The position numbers were made by a program, and so were the translations under genes. A stretch of 64,000 nt of DNA from Neolewinella litorea (GTDB taxonomy: Bacteria > Bacteroidota > Bacteroidia > Chitinophagales > Saprospiraceae), in assembly GCF_004803465.1 (NCBI RefSeq), contig NZ_SRSF01000001.1:124501-188500 (forward strand), in the 5' to 3' direction. How positions within the stretch are numbered: position 1 is the first letter of the stretch; each line of letters begins with the position of its first letter. The notes below the pieces were generated by a model that was not told the DNA's origin, did no database searches, and saw only the letters and a list, made by a program, of their open reading frames with translations. This document shows positions 10,301-19,926 of the stretch, in pieces.

Positions 10301-12181
10301 GCGAAAATCCAGTTCCCCCAGAAAGTAGAGGTCGATATTCTGATCCGCGATTTCGAAGCTTCCGTTAAAGAACTGCTGCTCCAGCCGGCCGCTGATCAAG
10401 GCATTCTGGTATACATAGTCGCGGAAGCTAAGACGCTCAATGGTTGCGGTAAGGTTGGCGCTGGCGGATTCGGCCAGCAGGCCTACGCCGTCGTTGATGG
10501 ACGCGCTGAAGTCTACCTGGCCGAGTTGTGCGTTGTCGGTCCAGCGACCGAGATCGAAGTTGTCCAGCGAGAGGGTACCGCTGTATTCCGCGCGGGTGGA
10601 CCCGTTCTCGATGTCCATCCGCATATCCAGCTGGGCCCGACCGAGCTCCGTGCGCAGGTCACCCTTGGCGGCGAAGTCCGTAAAGAAGCCGTCGAATTGT
10701 CCGTTGAAGTCGAGCCGGCCCAGCTTGTTGAAATTTTGGGGCAGGTTCAGCCGGGGGATGAGGCGGCGCAGCGCACCGACGCTGGTCTTCAGAACGTCAA
10801 GTTTTAGGTTCAGGGCTTCTGAACCCGGCAGGGCGAGATTGCGGCTGCTAAAGCTTCCCGCCAGGTAGTTCCTGTCGTCCAGCCCCAGGGTGACGTCCTC
10901 GGCCCGCAGGTTATTCACCCGTCCGGTAAAGCCGCCGCCCAATTGGATGCTGCGGTCCCGGTTGTCGCGAAAGAAGGGGTTGAAGCGCAGCTTCCGTGCG
11001 AAGTACAGCAGGTCACGTACGGCCAGGGTACTGGGTTGCAGACTGATCTCCATCCTCACCCGGTTGTTGAAGTCGGCCCAACTTTCCCAGCCTCCCGGGA
11101 AGTTGAACCGGAGCGAGTCGGAAAGCATGCTATTCGGGGTGGCCAGCACAAGGTCGTTGAGGATCAGTTCCGTTGGCGTGACCCGCAGCTCTTCCACGCT
11201 GAGGCGATTAAGGATGAAGCCACTTCCCTCCTCAAGACTGAGGTGCTCCAGGGTAGCATCCAGCTCACCGTTCCAGTAATCGATACCCGTCAACTCCAGG
11301 TCGATGTCGTGGGTAGATAGGCGGGCAAAGTCTACGGCGCTGAGATCGCTTTCCTCGATGGCTTCTTTTCGGAAGTTGTTGAGGATGAAACTTCCGCCGA
11401 TAATTTCCACACTGTTGGCCAGGACGTGCAGACTGACGCGGTTGGTGTCCACCAACAGACTGTCCTGCTGACGTATGGCCTCATCCAGTTCGGGAATAAG
11501 GGAAAGCGGGGTGGGCGGGATACTGGTTTGCCGGATCACCGGGTGAACGATCTCGGCCGTCTCAATCGATACCAATTTGTTGGCAAGGTCCAGCTCGTCC
11601 AGGAAGATGACACCGGATTCGAGGCTGACGTCGAAGCGCTGTCCGCGGACGCTGTCGTCCTGGATGAAGGATATATTTCTCAGGTCCACCCGGTCCAGGT
11701 CAAGGTTGATGGGTTTGGCGGGCTCATCGCGGGGCGGAAAAAGGCGTTCCAGAGCCGTCTCCAGGTTGGTCTCCGGATCACCCAGGTCGCGGCGGATCTT
11801 GAAGCGGGTATCGGAAATAGATACCTCCTCAATTACTACTGCATTATTCAGGAGGGATAGCAGGTTAAAATCAGCAGTGACTTCCCGGCCATAAAGAAGC
11901 GTGTCGCCGTACTTGTCTTCGATGAAGACGCCCCGCAGGGTCAACTCATCGAACCAGGAAAGGCGGGCATAGTCGATGGATACCTCGGTTTCCAGGGTTC
12001 GACTGAGGTTAGCCGTCACGCGATCTACCAGCCAGTTCTGAAAGGAAGGCAATTGTAACAGCCCCAGGGTAAAGACCAACAGCAGTACCACCCAGACGAA
12101 GAGCTTGCGCACCCGCTGCCACCACCGGCGCTTCAGGCGGCGCGGCTGGGGATTTTGGGGAACTTCGTTGACTTCTTCCAT
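7319..12181 (-). CDS. TamB-like translocation/assembly module (DUF490) protein
   Basis: 1620 residues, the largest gene of the window. A cytoplasmic basic N-terminus (RRLKRRWWQRVRK) is followed by one transmembrane anchor at about 29-49 (VWVVLLLVFTLGLLQL). The rest is a long periplasmic beta-rich, AsmA/TamB-like groove with recurring alternating hydrophobic strands. The last 450 residues match the TamB domain, with GQGNGNLTIRIPRDGDLQMYG, LTEGDYLFTLY and a QASQATDIELTLKLDG segment. TamB proteins bridge inner and outer membranes and are linked to outer-membrane protein assembly and phospholipid transport. The gene is monocistronic or second after the 13428-12295 gene, 113 bases upstream. The family call is secure; the exact cargo is unknown. 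Confidence 0.93.
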   Translation of the reverse strand: MEEVNEVPQNPQPRRLKRRWWQRVRKLFVWVVLLLVFTLGLLQLPSFQNWLVDRVTANLSRTLETEVSIDYARLSWFDELTLRGVFIEDKYGDTLLYGREVTADFNLLSLLNNAVVIEEVSISDTRFKIRRDLGDPETNLETALERLFPPRDEPAKPINLDLDRVDLRNISFIQDDSVRGQRFDVSLESGVIFLDELDLANKLVSIETAEIVHPVIRQTSIPPTPLSLIPELDEAIRQQDSLLVDTNRVSLHVLANSVEIIGGSFILNNFRKEAIEESDLSAVDFARLSTHDIDLELTGIDYWNGELDATLEHLSLEEGSGFILNRLSVEELRVTPTELILNDLVLATPNSMLSDSLRFNFPGGWESWADFNNRVRMEISLQPSTLAVRDLLYFARKLRFNPFFRDNRDRSIQLGGGFTGRVNNLRAEDVTLGLDDRNYLAGSFSSRNLALPGSEALNLKLDVLKTSVGALRRLIPRLNLPQNFNKLGRLDFNGQFDGFFTDFAAKGDLRTELGRAQLDMRMDIENGSTRAEYSGTLSLDNFDLGRWTDNAQLGQVDFSASINDGVGLLAESASANLTATIERLSFRDYVYQNALISGRLEQQFFNGSFEIADQNIDLYFLGELDFRDSVPVFDFQADIERVDLQALNLSERLIVLSGNVDLNVINTVFSEMEGRVELDSFQVVRDTAVIDIGRLLAYSNFNAEGQKVVKLESDVAEGEIIGRFDLNEVSTSLTRYLVEYYPGWARRLNIKPPRIIPEDNKFSFDLTVIDSKGLNRLINPKLGPLIDVHLTGSYDGYEDDLKAELLAPRFTFDNISLVDLIVRAKGDGAEGELDLVIDSTLVNGKPLLDQLTLLSLIDRDTISFGINYGGAGGLFLEKLNLNGEITLPDSANYAIRFDDSDLVLFQEPWAIRRDNRLVIGPQYIDSRNFSLRSGNRRIRVSKRGDKGLDLNFENMALGLIDSVWAYQPLDFSGDVDVHVGVDNVFLLKGLSADIRSDTFLINGDDYGYLRIDLQAPDPKGRLTAYMNLNRDTAQLIAEATFNLGDLSLTPRVDQRKNYLDLTVDINGYPLDLASYWVGGSVSDIVGKINGRLNVVGPVGKPDVQGYIDASAGAFTLDYLQTRYHFDESRVRITNTLFDLAGTRLLDRYNNVARLTGGITHDRLKNLGISARLRTDRFLALDLSPGQNPNFYGRAIGSGTVDFSGNFRQTDIYVRATVGRDSRLSIPVTEGTGAGPIDNVRFVNRRVYQEEEETVAAADPAGVSLEMEIEVTDEAIGEIIFDEEVGDILRGQGNGNLTIRIPRDGDLQMYGTITLTEGDYLFTLYKVVNKEFTVRPGGTVSWSGDPFAARIDIAADYQNLKTPIINFVREYLPVDGSTDIAQSASQATDIELTLKLDGILTQPNINFDIGFPNLDGRLENYANNKRRQLLLDQNELNRQVFGLIAVGQFLPSDLSFNVADVAVNTVSEWLSTYLSLLLNDLLRDAFGEDAFISGFDFDIAYNNYSTNTSLNNQNTIGRGQAVEFSFRRDFNNRLSLSGDVNVLNNQFAAGGNTGTFIGNDVVLEYVLNDSRSLKLRVYQRRQPDIASGRRLQVGTGLSWKREFDSLSEFFDGFRKDVTLRR

Positions 12182-12261
12182 GAATTGAACTGGCGTAGGA
12201 TAAACGCCACCCCCCGGTGCACTGTTTTACGGCACGCGGTATCGTGAGTAGGGTGGTGCAA

Positions 12262-12281
12262 GGTAGGTCATCTGACCTGCC
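12262..12281. other. Short inverted repeat between two minus-strand genes
   Basis: GGTAGGTCA and TGACCTGCC flank a 2-base spacer; the arms pair fully with one wobble. It sits between the outer-membrane-like gene and the TamB-like gene. No T-run follows on either strand, so it may be a weak terminator or an operator. Confidence 0.3.
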
Positions 12282-12294
12282 GCGCAGCCCTCGC

Positions 12295-13428
12295 CTACAA
12301 AACCACCCGGTATCCCAGGGTGGTTACCAGCTGGTTGCCCGGGCGGCGTGAGATTTGGCCGGGCAGGTATTCGTAATGCACGCCAAGGAGGAAGTTGCCG
12401 CTGTGGAGGTTGGCTCCGCCATTCAGAAGAAAGTAGTTATTGGAGAAAAAGCTGCGAAAGCCGGATGAGATGGCATTGTAGTTACTTAACCCCGCAGTCA
12501 GTTGCAGCCCCAGTTTTTCGCCCCCGCTTACCGTATAGCCTAGCGAAAAATTGCCGCGGACCATGGATTGGGAGACGTCGGAAATCATTTCCCAGCGAAA
12601 GGAGTGGTACACGAAATCGAGTGATGCGAGCACCGCCAGGCGCCGGAACCGCTCGTTGAACCGCGCCATGGCCAGGTAACCCAAACCGGCGCTGAGCTGC
12701 CGGTCGCTGAAGTCGCCATCCCGGATGTCGATATTAAAGCCCCGTGCATAGTGTTCGATCCGGACACCACCGCGCAGCAGTGATCGATCCAGAATGACCT
12801 GCCGTCCCGCGTCGCAATCGCCGTACGCATCCAACACCCGCAAGATGTCGGAGTCGGCGAAGTTGGCCGTACGGGCCATGGCAAGCGCGCGCGGACAGTC
12901 GCGGGTAAGGAACTTCAGCAGGTTTCGGAAGCGAGCCGGATTGGCGTGCAACCGCTCATAGACCATGATGCTGCTGAGTTTTAGCACCAGTTCGACTTCC
13001 CCTTCCCGCAAAAGGTACAGGTAGGGTTCCCCGTCGGCGGCCTCGAGGTCGTATTCCGACGAGGAGAGGGCGACCTTTATCAGTTCCACGTCCCCGGAGG
13101 CCAGCACTTCTCCAAACCGCAACTGCTCCGTTGGAGGGTCGGTCGACCGGGGGTAGGGGAGCTCTACAGCGACCTGACGGTAGGTCCTGCCCGTTTTGCC
13201 GAATTGGAATTCTGCGACCATGGAGGGAGTAAGCGATCGCTCCCCGCCCTCCGGTACGGTAAAACTGATGGACTGGGCAAGTTCGGTGGCCCCCGTTTTG
13301 CGCAGGTCCACTTGCAGGGTGGTACCATCCGCTAACGTTAATTCATCCGCAAAACGCGAGTTGTCCTGCCCGCTCAGGGGTAATAACCAGATGCAGGCCA
13401 GGAGGCCGACCGCAGTACGAAGTTCCAT
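12295..13428 (-). CDS. Secreted hypothetical protein, probable outer-membrane protein
   Basis: 377 residues with an N-terminal signal peptide (hydrophobic core at about 5-18, likely cleavage after LSG). The first half resembles Bacteroidota proteins in which a short beta domain (LTLADGTTLQVDLRKTG, then FQFGKTGRTYRQV) precedes a small helical segment around residues 160-200. The second half has alternating aromatic/hydrophobic strands (GLQLTAGLSNYNAISS, NFLLGVHYEYLPGQ) and ends TLGYRVVL, which suggests a small beta-barrel inserted in the outer membrane. No enzyme motif is visible. It lies upstream of the TamB-like gene on the same strand, a fitting neighbour for an envelope-assembly factor, though that link is inference. 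Confidence 0.7.
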   Translation of the reverse strand: MELRTAVGLLACIWLLPLSGQDNSRFADELTLADGTTLQVDLRKTGATELAQSISFTVPEGGERSLTPSMVAEFQFGKTGRTYRQVAVELPYPRSTDPPTEQLRFGEVLASGDVELIKVALSSSEYDLEAADGEPYLYLLREGEVELVLKLSSIMVYERLHANPARFRNLLKFLTRDCPRALAMARTANFADSDILRVLDAYGDCDAGRQVILDRSLLRGGVRIEHYARGFNIDIRDGDFSDRQLSAGLGYLAMARFNERFRRLAVLASLDFVYHSFRWEMISDVSQSMVRGNFSLGYTVSGGEKLGLQLTAGLSNYNAISSGFRSFFSNNYFLLNGGANLHSGNFLLGVHYEYLPGQISRRPGNQLVTTLGYRVVL

Positions 13429-13597
13429 GCGATTACGATTTACGGAAAGTGGAGCAGTGCCAAAATATAGTCATTGCCACGGGATTTTTTAGAAGGAATC
13501 GCCAGGGCTTTGCGCGTTTAACAGCAGTACACAGTAAACCGGATTGGCCCTGCCCCTACGGCGGGCGAAAAAACCATCGGCGGGCATGGGTGTTCCT

Positions 13598-13605
13598 TAT
13601 CTTTG
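13598..13605 (+). promoter_or_regulatory. Bacteroidota -7 promoter element of lepA
   Basis: TATCTTTG, a perfect TAnnTTTG. It covers the upstream TTG at 13603, which argues against that codon as the translation start. Confidence 0.55.
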
Positions 13606-13638
13606 CGCGCTTTGATCAATCGTCAACCTACTACCGCC

Positions 13639-15426
13639 TTGAAGAACATCCGTAATTTCTGCGTCATCGCTCACATCGACCACGGCAAGTCGACCCTTTC
13701 CGACCGTCTGCTCGACTTCACGCAGTCCGTGGCGGAACGTGAAAAGATGGATCAGCAGCTCGACGATATGGATCTTGAGCGGGAGCGCGGGATCACGATC
13801 AAGAGCCACGCCATCCAGATGCACTACCCGCACACCGACGGGGAGATGTACATCTTCAACATGATCGATACTCCGGGTCACGTCGACTTCAGCTACGAGG
13901 TATCCCGTTCGATCGCCGCCTGCGAAGGTGCCCTCCTGCTGGTTGACGCGACCCAGGGCATTCAGGCCCAGACCATTTCCAATCTTTTCCTGGCTCTGGA
14001 GCACGATCTGGAGATCATTCCCGTGCTGAACAAGGTGGACATGGAAACGGCGATGATCGAGGAAATGGCCGACCAGATGATCGATCTGACGGGCTGCGAA
14101 AGAGAGGACATTATTCTGGCCTCCGGCAAGACGGGAATTGGCGTTCCCGAGATCATGAAGGCGGTGGTCGAGCGCATTCCCGCCCCCAAGGGAGACCCGG
14201 AGGGACCGCTGCAGGCCCTGATCTTCGACTCGGTGTTCAACCCTTTCCGTGGTGTCATCGCCTATGTGCGGGTGATGAACGGTGTACTTCGAAAAAACGA
14301 CAACCTGCGCTTTATCGCCACCAAGTCCGTTTACGAAGCCAACGAGGTAGGGGCCATGGAGATCACCCCCAAACCCCAGCCCCAGATTGAATGCGGCAGT
14401 GTAGGATATATCGTGACCGGATTGAAGACGAGTTCGGAAATCAAGGTGGGCGATACCGTCACGCTTGATGACCGGCCCGGTGAGCGACTGGGCGGATTCG
14501 AGGAGGTCAAGCCCATGGTCTTTGCCGGTATCTTCCCCCTGGATAATGACGATTTCGAACCGCTGCGCGACAGTCTGGAAAAGCTTCAGCTCAACGACGC
14601 CAGTCTGGTTTTCGAACCCGAAACCTCCGCCGCCCTCGGCTACGGCTTCCGCTGCGGATTCCTGGGCATGCTCCACCTGGAAATCGTACAGGAGCGGTTG
14701 TTCCGCGAGTTCAACATGGACGTGATCACCACGGTGCCCAACGTTACCTACCGGGTGACGGACACCAAAGGCAACGTAACTGAGATCCGCAATCCGGCCG
14801 AACTTCCCGACGTGAACCACCGCTCGATGGTAGAAGAGCCCATGATCACCGCTCAGATCATCACCACTACGGAGTACATCGGGAGCATCATGACCCTCTG
14901 CATCGACAAGCGCGGCACCCTTACCAAGCAGACATACCTGAGTCCCGAGCGCGTGGAGCTGCACTTCATCCTTCCCCTGGCGGAGATCGTCTTCGACTTT
15001 TACGACCGCCTCAAGTCTATCTCCCGTGGGTACGCCAGTTTCGACTACCAGCCCAAGGGGTACCAGGAAACCGACCTGGTGCGGATGGACATTAAGCTCA
15101 ACGGAGAGAACGTGGATGCCCTTTCGGCGCTCGTACACCGCACCAAGGCCGAATACATCGGTCGCGGAATGTGCAAGAAACTGCGGGAACTGCTACCACG
15201 TCAGCAATTCATGATCGCCATTCAGGCGGCCATCGGTGCCAAGGTCATTGCCCGTGAAACGCTCTCTGCGATGCGCAAGGACGTGACCGCCAAGTGTTAC
15301 GGCGGCGACATTTCCCGTAAACGCAAGCTGCTGGAAAAGCAGAAGGCAGGTAAACGGAAAATGCGGCAGTTCGGCAAGGTGGAAGTGCCCCAGAAAGCTT
15401 TTCTGGACGTCCTGAAACTCGACTAA
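13639..15426 (+). CDS. lepA: Elongation factor 4 (LepA) GTPase
   Basis: Ribosome-bound GTPase, 595 residues from the chosen start (E. coli LepA has 599). It begins [18 protein letters not shown] with the P-loop (G1). DTPGHVDF is G3 and NKVD is G4. The EF-G-like domains II, III and V follow, then the LepA-specific C-terminal domain ending in the usual basic [19 protein letters not shown]. The TTG at 13639 is preferred because family members start directly with MKNIRNF. The open frame extends to a TTG at 13603 and another at 13612, but the first lies inside the -7 promoter box. Identification is secure, the start less so. Confidence 0.96.
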   Translation: MKNIRNFCVIAHIDHGKSTLSDRLLDFTQSVAEREKMDQQLDDMDLERERGITIKSHAIQMHYPHTDGEMYIFNMIDTPGHVDFSYEVSRSIAACEGALLLVDATQGIQAQTISNLFLALEHDLEIIPVLNKVDMETAMIEEMADQMIDLTGCEREDIILASGKTGIGVPEIMKAVVERIPAPKGDPEGPLQALIFDSVFNPFRGVIAYVRVMNGVLRKNDNLRFIATKSVYEANEVGAMEITPKPQPQIECGSVGYIVTGLKTSSEIKVGDTVTLDDRPGERLGGFEEVKPMVFAGIFPLDNDDFEPLRDSLEKLQLNDASLVFEPETSAALGYGFRCGFLGMLHLEIVQERLFREFNMDVITTVPNVTYRVTDTKGNVTEIRNPAELPDVNHRSMVEEPMITAQIITTTEYIGSIMTLCIDKRGTLTKQTYLSPERVELHFILPLAEIVFDFYDRLKSISRGYASFDYQPKGYQETDLVRMDIKLNGENVDALSALVHRTKAEYIGRGMCKKLRELLPRQQFMIAIQAAIGAKVIARETLSAMRKDVTAKCYGGDISRKRKLLEKQKAGKRKMRQFGKVEVPQKAFLDVLKLD

Positions 15427-15450
15427 AGCCCGTGGCAATTAGTATTTTAC

Positions 15451-15488
15451 AGTACGGAAGCGGGCGTGGTCCGCGTTCTAACCGTACT
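15451..15488 (+). other. Nested inverted repeat in the leader of the PBP gene
   Basis: AGTACGG (15451-15457) pairs with CCGTACT (15482-15488), and inside it GCGG (15460-15463) pairs with CCGC (15471-15474). It lies 43 bases before the ATG at 15532. It has no T-tract. It may be a leader RNA hairpin or an operator. Confidence 0.3.
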
Positions 15489-15531
15489 CCTGCGCTGCCA
15501 AACTGTAGCTACCCAACAACCCAAGACCGTA

Positions 15532-18069
15532 ATGTCCAAGCTCAAATCCTTTCTTTTTGCCGGCACCGACGGCTGGAGTCGCTCGGCCCTCAAGCTATTC
15601 TGGTTGCTGGTATTCGCCTTGCCCATCGGGATAGTCCTGCTGTTCGTCGGTTTGAGCTTCACCGACCTCCCCTCGGTCACTGAACTGGAAAACCCGAAGA
15701 ATAATGAAGCCAGTCCGGTTCTGGCGTCGGACGGAACGGTACTCGGCCGGTACTTCGTGGAGAACCGGGTCATGGTCGACTTCAAGGATCTCGGTCCCCA
15801 CCTGGAAGCGGCGCTGGTAAGCACCGAAGACGAACGGTACTACAACCACAGCGGCATCGACTGGCAGAGTTTACCCCGCGTAGTCATCAAGACCGCCATT
15901 TTGGGACAGCAATCCTCCGGCGGCGGCTCTACCATCACCCAGCAGTTGGCCAAGCTGCTGTTCACCGAGCAGGTGAGCGCCAACATCGTGGAGCGCGGCT
16001 TCCAGAAACTTAAGGAATGGATCATCGCGGTGCGCCTCGAGCGGAAGTACACCAAGGAGGAAATCATCGCGATGTACCTGAACCGCTACGATTTCATCAA
16101 CGGCGCCCAGGGTATCCGGGCCGCGGCGGAAAACTACTTCGACGGCAAGCGTCCCAATGAACTGACGGTGGAGGAGTCCGCCATGCTTATCGGTATGTTA
16201 AAAAACGCCTCCCTGTACAACCCCCTCCGGTTCCCCGAGCGCACGAAGGCCCGCCGCAATCAGGTGCTGGCTCAGATGGTGCGCAACAACCGCATCTCCC
16301 GCACGGAATTTGACTCTCTCTCAGCCCTTCCTCTCGGCATTAAGTTTACCCGACAACGGCACGACGACGGCCTGGCCCCCTACTTCCGCATGGTGCTCGC
16401 CGAAGAGGCGAAGCGTATTCTGTCCGAAGAGCCTTACCTGAAATCAAACGGACAGCCCTACGACATCTACCGTGACGGCCTGACCTTCTACACCACCATT
16501 GATCCGGCCATGCAACGGCACGCCGAGCGGGAAGCGCGGGTGCACATGCAACAACTCCAAAAGCAGTTCTTCCAGCACTGGAAGAATATGGACCCCTGGA
16601 CGTACACCAATCCGTCTTCCGAGACCGAGGTGCGGGTCGATCGCCGGCAGGAAAGCCTGCAAAATGCCATCCGGTATTCCGACCGCTATCAGGTATACCG
16701 CAGCGAGATTCTGATCCCCGTGATCGAGCGCATCGGGGAGGAGGTCGACTTCCGCTTTTCCCGCAACGACCGCGAGATCGAACGCATGATGCAGGAACTG
16801 GAAGCACCCGGTGCTATTGACGAAGCCGTACGACTCAATCTGATTTCGAAGGACTTTGCCGCCCGCCACCGGGAAGTCATGAAGTTACCTGAATTCAAGG
16901 AGTTGAAAGCAGCGTGGGAAAAACTGCAGGAAACCGTCCGTAGCGAATTTGAAAAGGAGGTGAAGATGCGCGTTTTCACCTACGACAACGACCGCATGGA
17001 AACCGATACGCTGATGACCCCGCTGGACAGCGTCCGCTACCACAAGATGATCCTGCAGATCGGCAGTATGTCGGTAGAGCCCAGCACCGGATACGTCCGC
17101 ACCTGGATCGGCGGCAGCAACTTCAAGTGGTTCCAGTACGATCATGTCACTACCAAGCGCCAGGTCGGATCGACCTTCAAGCCATTCATATATGCGGCCA
17201 GCATAGATCTGCGGGGCATAACTCCCTGTCTGCGGGTGCTCGACCAGCCGATCACCATCAGTCCCGGCGACGGCAATTTTCACCTCAACAAGCCCTGGAC
17301 GCCCCGCAATTCAAACGGTGCCTACAGCTACTACGACTACACCCTCTACCAGGGACTAAAGAACTCGGTCAATACCATTTCCGCTTACCTCATGAAGGAA
17401 TTGGCGAGCACGGAACCCGTGCGCAATATGGTGGCCAATATGGGCATTCCCAAAGAGGAGATTCCGGACGCGCCCTCCATTGCGCTGGGGTCGGTGGACC
17501 TCACCGTACAGCAACTCACCGGTGCCTACACCACTTTTGGCAACAACGGCGTCTTCATCCGGCCGGTATTTCTGACGCGCATCGAGGACCGCACGGGCCG
17601 CGTTATCTACGAATACCTTCCGGAAGAACAACCGGCCATCAGTCCGCAGGCCAACTACGTAATGGTCAATATGCTTTCCCGGGCCAGTGTCGGCAACCTC
17701 GCCGGCGTGGAAGGGCCGGTGGGCGGCAAAACCGGTACCACCAACGACCAGACCGACGGCTGGTACATGGGCATCACGCCCGAACTCATTGTTGGTACCT
17801 GGGTAGGCGGCGACGATCGTTGGATCCGCTTCCGCAGCCTGGGGCTCGGGGCCGGGTCCAATATGGCCAAACCCTTCTTCCGCCGCTTCGTGCGCGCCGC
17901 CCAGGAAGACGAGTCCATCGGTTGGGACACCACCAAAGACTGGATAAAACCCGAAGGCGAGCTGGGCATCGAAATGAATTGCGAAGCCTATAACGTCGGC
18001 AACGATGACCTATTCGAAGACGGCCAGCGTCTCTCCGACGATCCCTTCGGTAACAGCCCCGATTTTTAG
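15532..18069 (+). CDS. Class A penicillin-binding protein 1A (transglycosylase/transpeptidase)
   Basis: 845 residues. Polymerises and cross-links peptidoglycan from lipid II at the outer face of the inner membrane. One N-terminal membrane anchor lies at about 20-43. The GT51 transglycosylase domain has STEDERYYNHSGID with the catalytic Glu near 98, and GGSTITQQLAK. The transpeptidase domain has the nucleophile motif STFK (Ser near 547), SVN and KTGTT (Lys near 733). The open frame extends upstream to a GTG at 15466, but that segment (VLTVLLRCQTVATQQPKT) does not look like PBP sequence, so the ATG at 15532 was chosen. The long insert between the two domains (about residues 330-500) is rich in charged residues, common in Bacteroidota PBP1A. 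The gene is 105 bases after lepA. Confidence 0.95.
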   Translation: MSKLKSFLFAGTDGWSRSALKLFWLLVFALPIGIVLLFVGLSFTDLPSVTELENPKNNEASPVLASDGTVLGRYFVENRVMVDFKDLGPHLEAALVSTEDERYYNHSGIDWQSLPRVVIKTAILGQQSSGGGSTITQQLAKLLFTEQVSANIVERGFQKLKEWIIAVRLERKYTKEEIIAMYLNRYDFINGAQGIRAAAENYFDGKRPNELTVEESAMLIGMLKNASLYNPLRFPERTKARRNQVLAQMVRNNRISRTEFDSLSALPLGIKFTRQRHDDGLAPYFRMVLAEEAKRILSEEPYLKSNGQPYDIYRDGLTFYTTIDPAMQRHAEREARVHMQQLQKQFFQHWKNMDPWTYTNPSSETEVRVDRRQESLQNAIRYSDRYQVYRSEILIPVIERIGEEVDFRFSRNDREIERMMQELEAPGAIDEAVRLNLISKDFAARHREVMKLPEFKELKAAWEKLQETVRSEFEKEVKMRVFTYDNDRMETDTLMTPLDSVRYHKMILQIGSMSVEPSTGYVRTWIGGSNFKWFQYDHVTTKRQVGSTFKPFIYAASIDLRGITPCLRVLDQPITISPGDGNFHLNKPWTPRNSNGAYSYYDYTLYQGLKNSVNTISAYLMKELASTEPVRNMVANMGIPKEEIPDAPSIALGSVDLTVQQLTGAYTTFGNNGVFIRPVFLTRIEDRTGRVIYEYLPEEQPAISPQANYVMVNMLSRASVGNLAGVEGPVGGKTGTTNDQTDGWYMGITPELIVGTWVGGDDRWIRFRSLGLGAGSNMAKPFFRRFVRAAQEDESIGWDTTKDWIKPEGELGIEMNCEAYNVGNDDLFEDGQRLSDDPFGNSPDF

Positions 18070-18109
18070 GGCGTGGCCGCGGGTGCAATGAAAATGTAAG
18101 GAAGCAAAT

Positions 18110-19915
18110 ATGTGTGGTATCTACGGTCAGGTGGCGGACCTGCCCCGGGAGCGCCTCACAGCGAACGCAGACCGGGCTCTGGAGCTATTGGCGCACCGCG
18201 GCCCCGACGGCGATGGTAAGGAGGGCGGACGCGGCTGGATCTTCGGTCACCGCCGATTGGCCATCTTCGATACCTCTGACCTCGGGCGGCAGCCCATGGT
18301 TGGGTGGAACCGGACCCTCATCTTCAATGGCGCGATATATAACTTCCAGTCGCTACGTGACGAACTGGAGAAGTTGGGCTACCGGTTTCGGAGCCGCACC
18401 GATTCGGAGGTTATTCTGGCCGCGTATGACCGCTGGGGAACGGACTGTTTCGGGCGCTTTAATGGTATGTGGGCACTGGCCATTTACGACGACTTACGAA
18501 GGGAAGTGATCCTTAGCCGGGACCGGTTTGGCATCAAGCCACTTTATTTCTCGGAATCCAGGGGAGTGACCTTCGCATCCGAGCCACGCGCCGTAGTGGA
18601 AACCCTTACGGAGCGCCCCGCCCTGGAACGGCGCATAGGAGAGGAGTTTCTTTTCAAGGGTTGGCAGGACCATCGGCCGGAAACCATTTTTGGGGGAGTT
18701 CGCCAGTTTCCTCCTGGGCACTTCGCTATGGTACCGGTTGACGCTCCCGAGATGGTGCAAATCGAGGCTTTCTACGATTTGGCGGAGGCTACTGCAAGGG
18801 TCTCGGTACCTAATAGCTTACCGGAGGCCATCGATGAGGTTCGGCACCTTTTCGAGCGGAGTGTCCACTTGCAAACCCAGTCGGATGTAGGGCGCTGCAT
18901 CACGCTTTCGGGCGGTATTGACAGCAGCAGCATAGCGGGAGTAATGAGTACACAGCGTGATGCGCGCCCGGCCACTTTTTCCGCCCTCTTTCCCGGGACC
19001 CCGTTTGATGAAACACCATACGTCGAGTCGGTTAACCGGCTGCATGGTTTACCGGGAAACAGCTTTAAACCTCTCTACCACGATTTTATCGCTGATTTTG
19101 AGCGTTGTCAGTGGCATCAGGGCCAACCGCTTGCTTCGATGGCCGTGGCCATTCATTACAGCTTAATGCGGCGCATCCACGAAAGCGGCGAGAAAGTAAT
19201 CTTGAACGGTCAGGGCGCGGACGAGATCGGTGCGGGTTACGACAAATTCTACCTGCCACTTTTGCGGGAACATTGGGTCCACCGACCTTGGCGAATCGGC
19301 CAAACCCTATGGGGTTACGGTCGGCACCACCGGCTAAATCACCGTGGGGCAGTGTTCAGATTATGGACCACTGTGGCCGGCACCGGCGCGCGCCGCCCAA
19401 ATTATGCCGGAACGTATTTCGATCGGCTGGAACTGCCGCGCTTTGATAGGAGCGCGGATGCGGACGTCCGGACCACCTCGGTTAATCTGCTGCGGGAAGT
19501 GGGCCTTCCGGTTTTGCTCCGGCACGAAGACCGGAATACTATGGCGTTCGGATTGGAGAGCCGTGTGGCCTTTCTGGACCACCGCCTGGTGGAGTATCTC
19601 CTGGCCCTGCCCGCGGACTGGAAAATACAGGCCGGCGTTCGCAAATACGTACTGCGGGAGGCGTGCCGAAATGTGTTACCGGCCAAAGTGTATAACCGGC
19701 ACGACAAGCTGGGCTTCGCCACTCCCGAACAATCGTGGATGGAAGGGGACGTGCAACCCTATCTGCGGGCGGCGGACGACGCGTACCGCCAGGAATATCT
19801 TTCGGAGGCAGGGCGGGACCGTTGCCACCTGATCATGAAACAGCGCCGCCGGGGGGAATACAAATTCGTATTTCGGTGCTGGTCGTGGATGCAGTTTGTG
19901 GCGGGGCAACGGTAA
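18110..19915 (+). CDS. asnB: Asparagine synthase (glutamine-hydrolysing), probably in a surface-glycan context
   Basis: 601 residues. The N-terminal class II glutamine amidotransferase domain starts MCGIYGQV with Cys2 as nucleophile, followed by HRGPDGDG and FNGAIYNFQSLRDEL. The C-terminal synthetase domain has the PP-loop LSGGIDSSS, then NGQGADEIGAG and LLRHEDRNTMAFGLESRVAFLDH. This is the AsnB family, which makes asparagine from aspartate. Relatives in polysaccharide loci amidate sugar carboxylates. Here it is followed after 11 bases by a GT4 glycosyltransferase and then a GT2, so the glycan role is plausible, but ordinary asparagine synthesis is not excluded. Confidence 0.9.
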   Translation: MCGIYGQVADLPRERLTANADRALELLAHRGPDGDGKEGGRGWIFGHRRLAIFDTSDLGRQPMVGWNRTLIFNGAIYNFQSLRDELEKLGYRFRSRTDSEVILAAYDRWGTDCFGRFNGMWALAIYDDLRREVILSRDRFGIKPLYFSESRGVTFASEPRAVVETLTERPALERRIGEEFLFKGWQDHRPETIFGGVRQFPPGHFAMVPVDAPEMVQIEAFYDLAEATARVSVPNSLPEAIDEVRHLFERSVHLQTQSDVGRCITLSGGIDSSSIAGVMSTQRDARPATFSALFPGTPFDETPYVESVNRLHGLPGNSFKPLYHDFIADFERCQWHQGQPLASMAVAIHYSLMRRIHESGEKVILNGQGADEIGAGYDKFYLPLLREHWVHRPWRIGQTLWGYGRHHRLNHRGAVFRLWTTVAGTGARRPNYAGTYFDRLELPRFDRSADADVRTTSVNLLREVGLPVLLRHEDRNTMAFGLESRVAFLDHRLVEYLLALPADWKIQAGVRKYVLREACRNVLPAKVYNRHDKLGFATPEQSWMEGDVQPYLRAADDAYRQEYLSEAGRDRCHLIMKQRRRGEYKFVFRCWSWMQFVAGQR

Positions 19916-19926
19916 ATTGGGCGTTC

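Noticed and set aside
13603-13638. N-terminal extension of lepA from TTG 13603
   Set aside because: That TTG lies inside the TATCTTTG promoter element, and LepA proteins begin at the KNIRNF segment.
13597-15138. 513-residue frame antisense to lepA
   Set aside because: Produced by GC-biased codon use of lepA; no family resemblance or promoter. The same holds for long antisense frames under purD, the symporter (44041-46173) and the TonB receptor (54687-56240).
15466-15531. N-terminal extension of the PBP from GTG 15466
   Set aside because: The 22 added residues are not PBP-like and overlap the leader hairpin; ATG 15532 gives a normal start.
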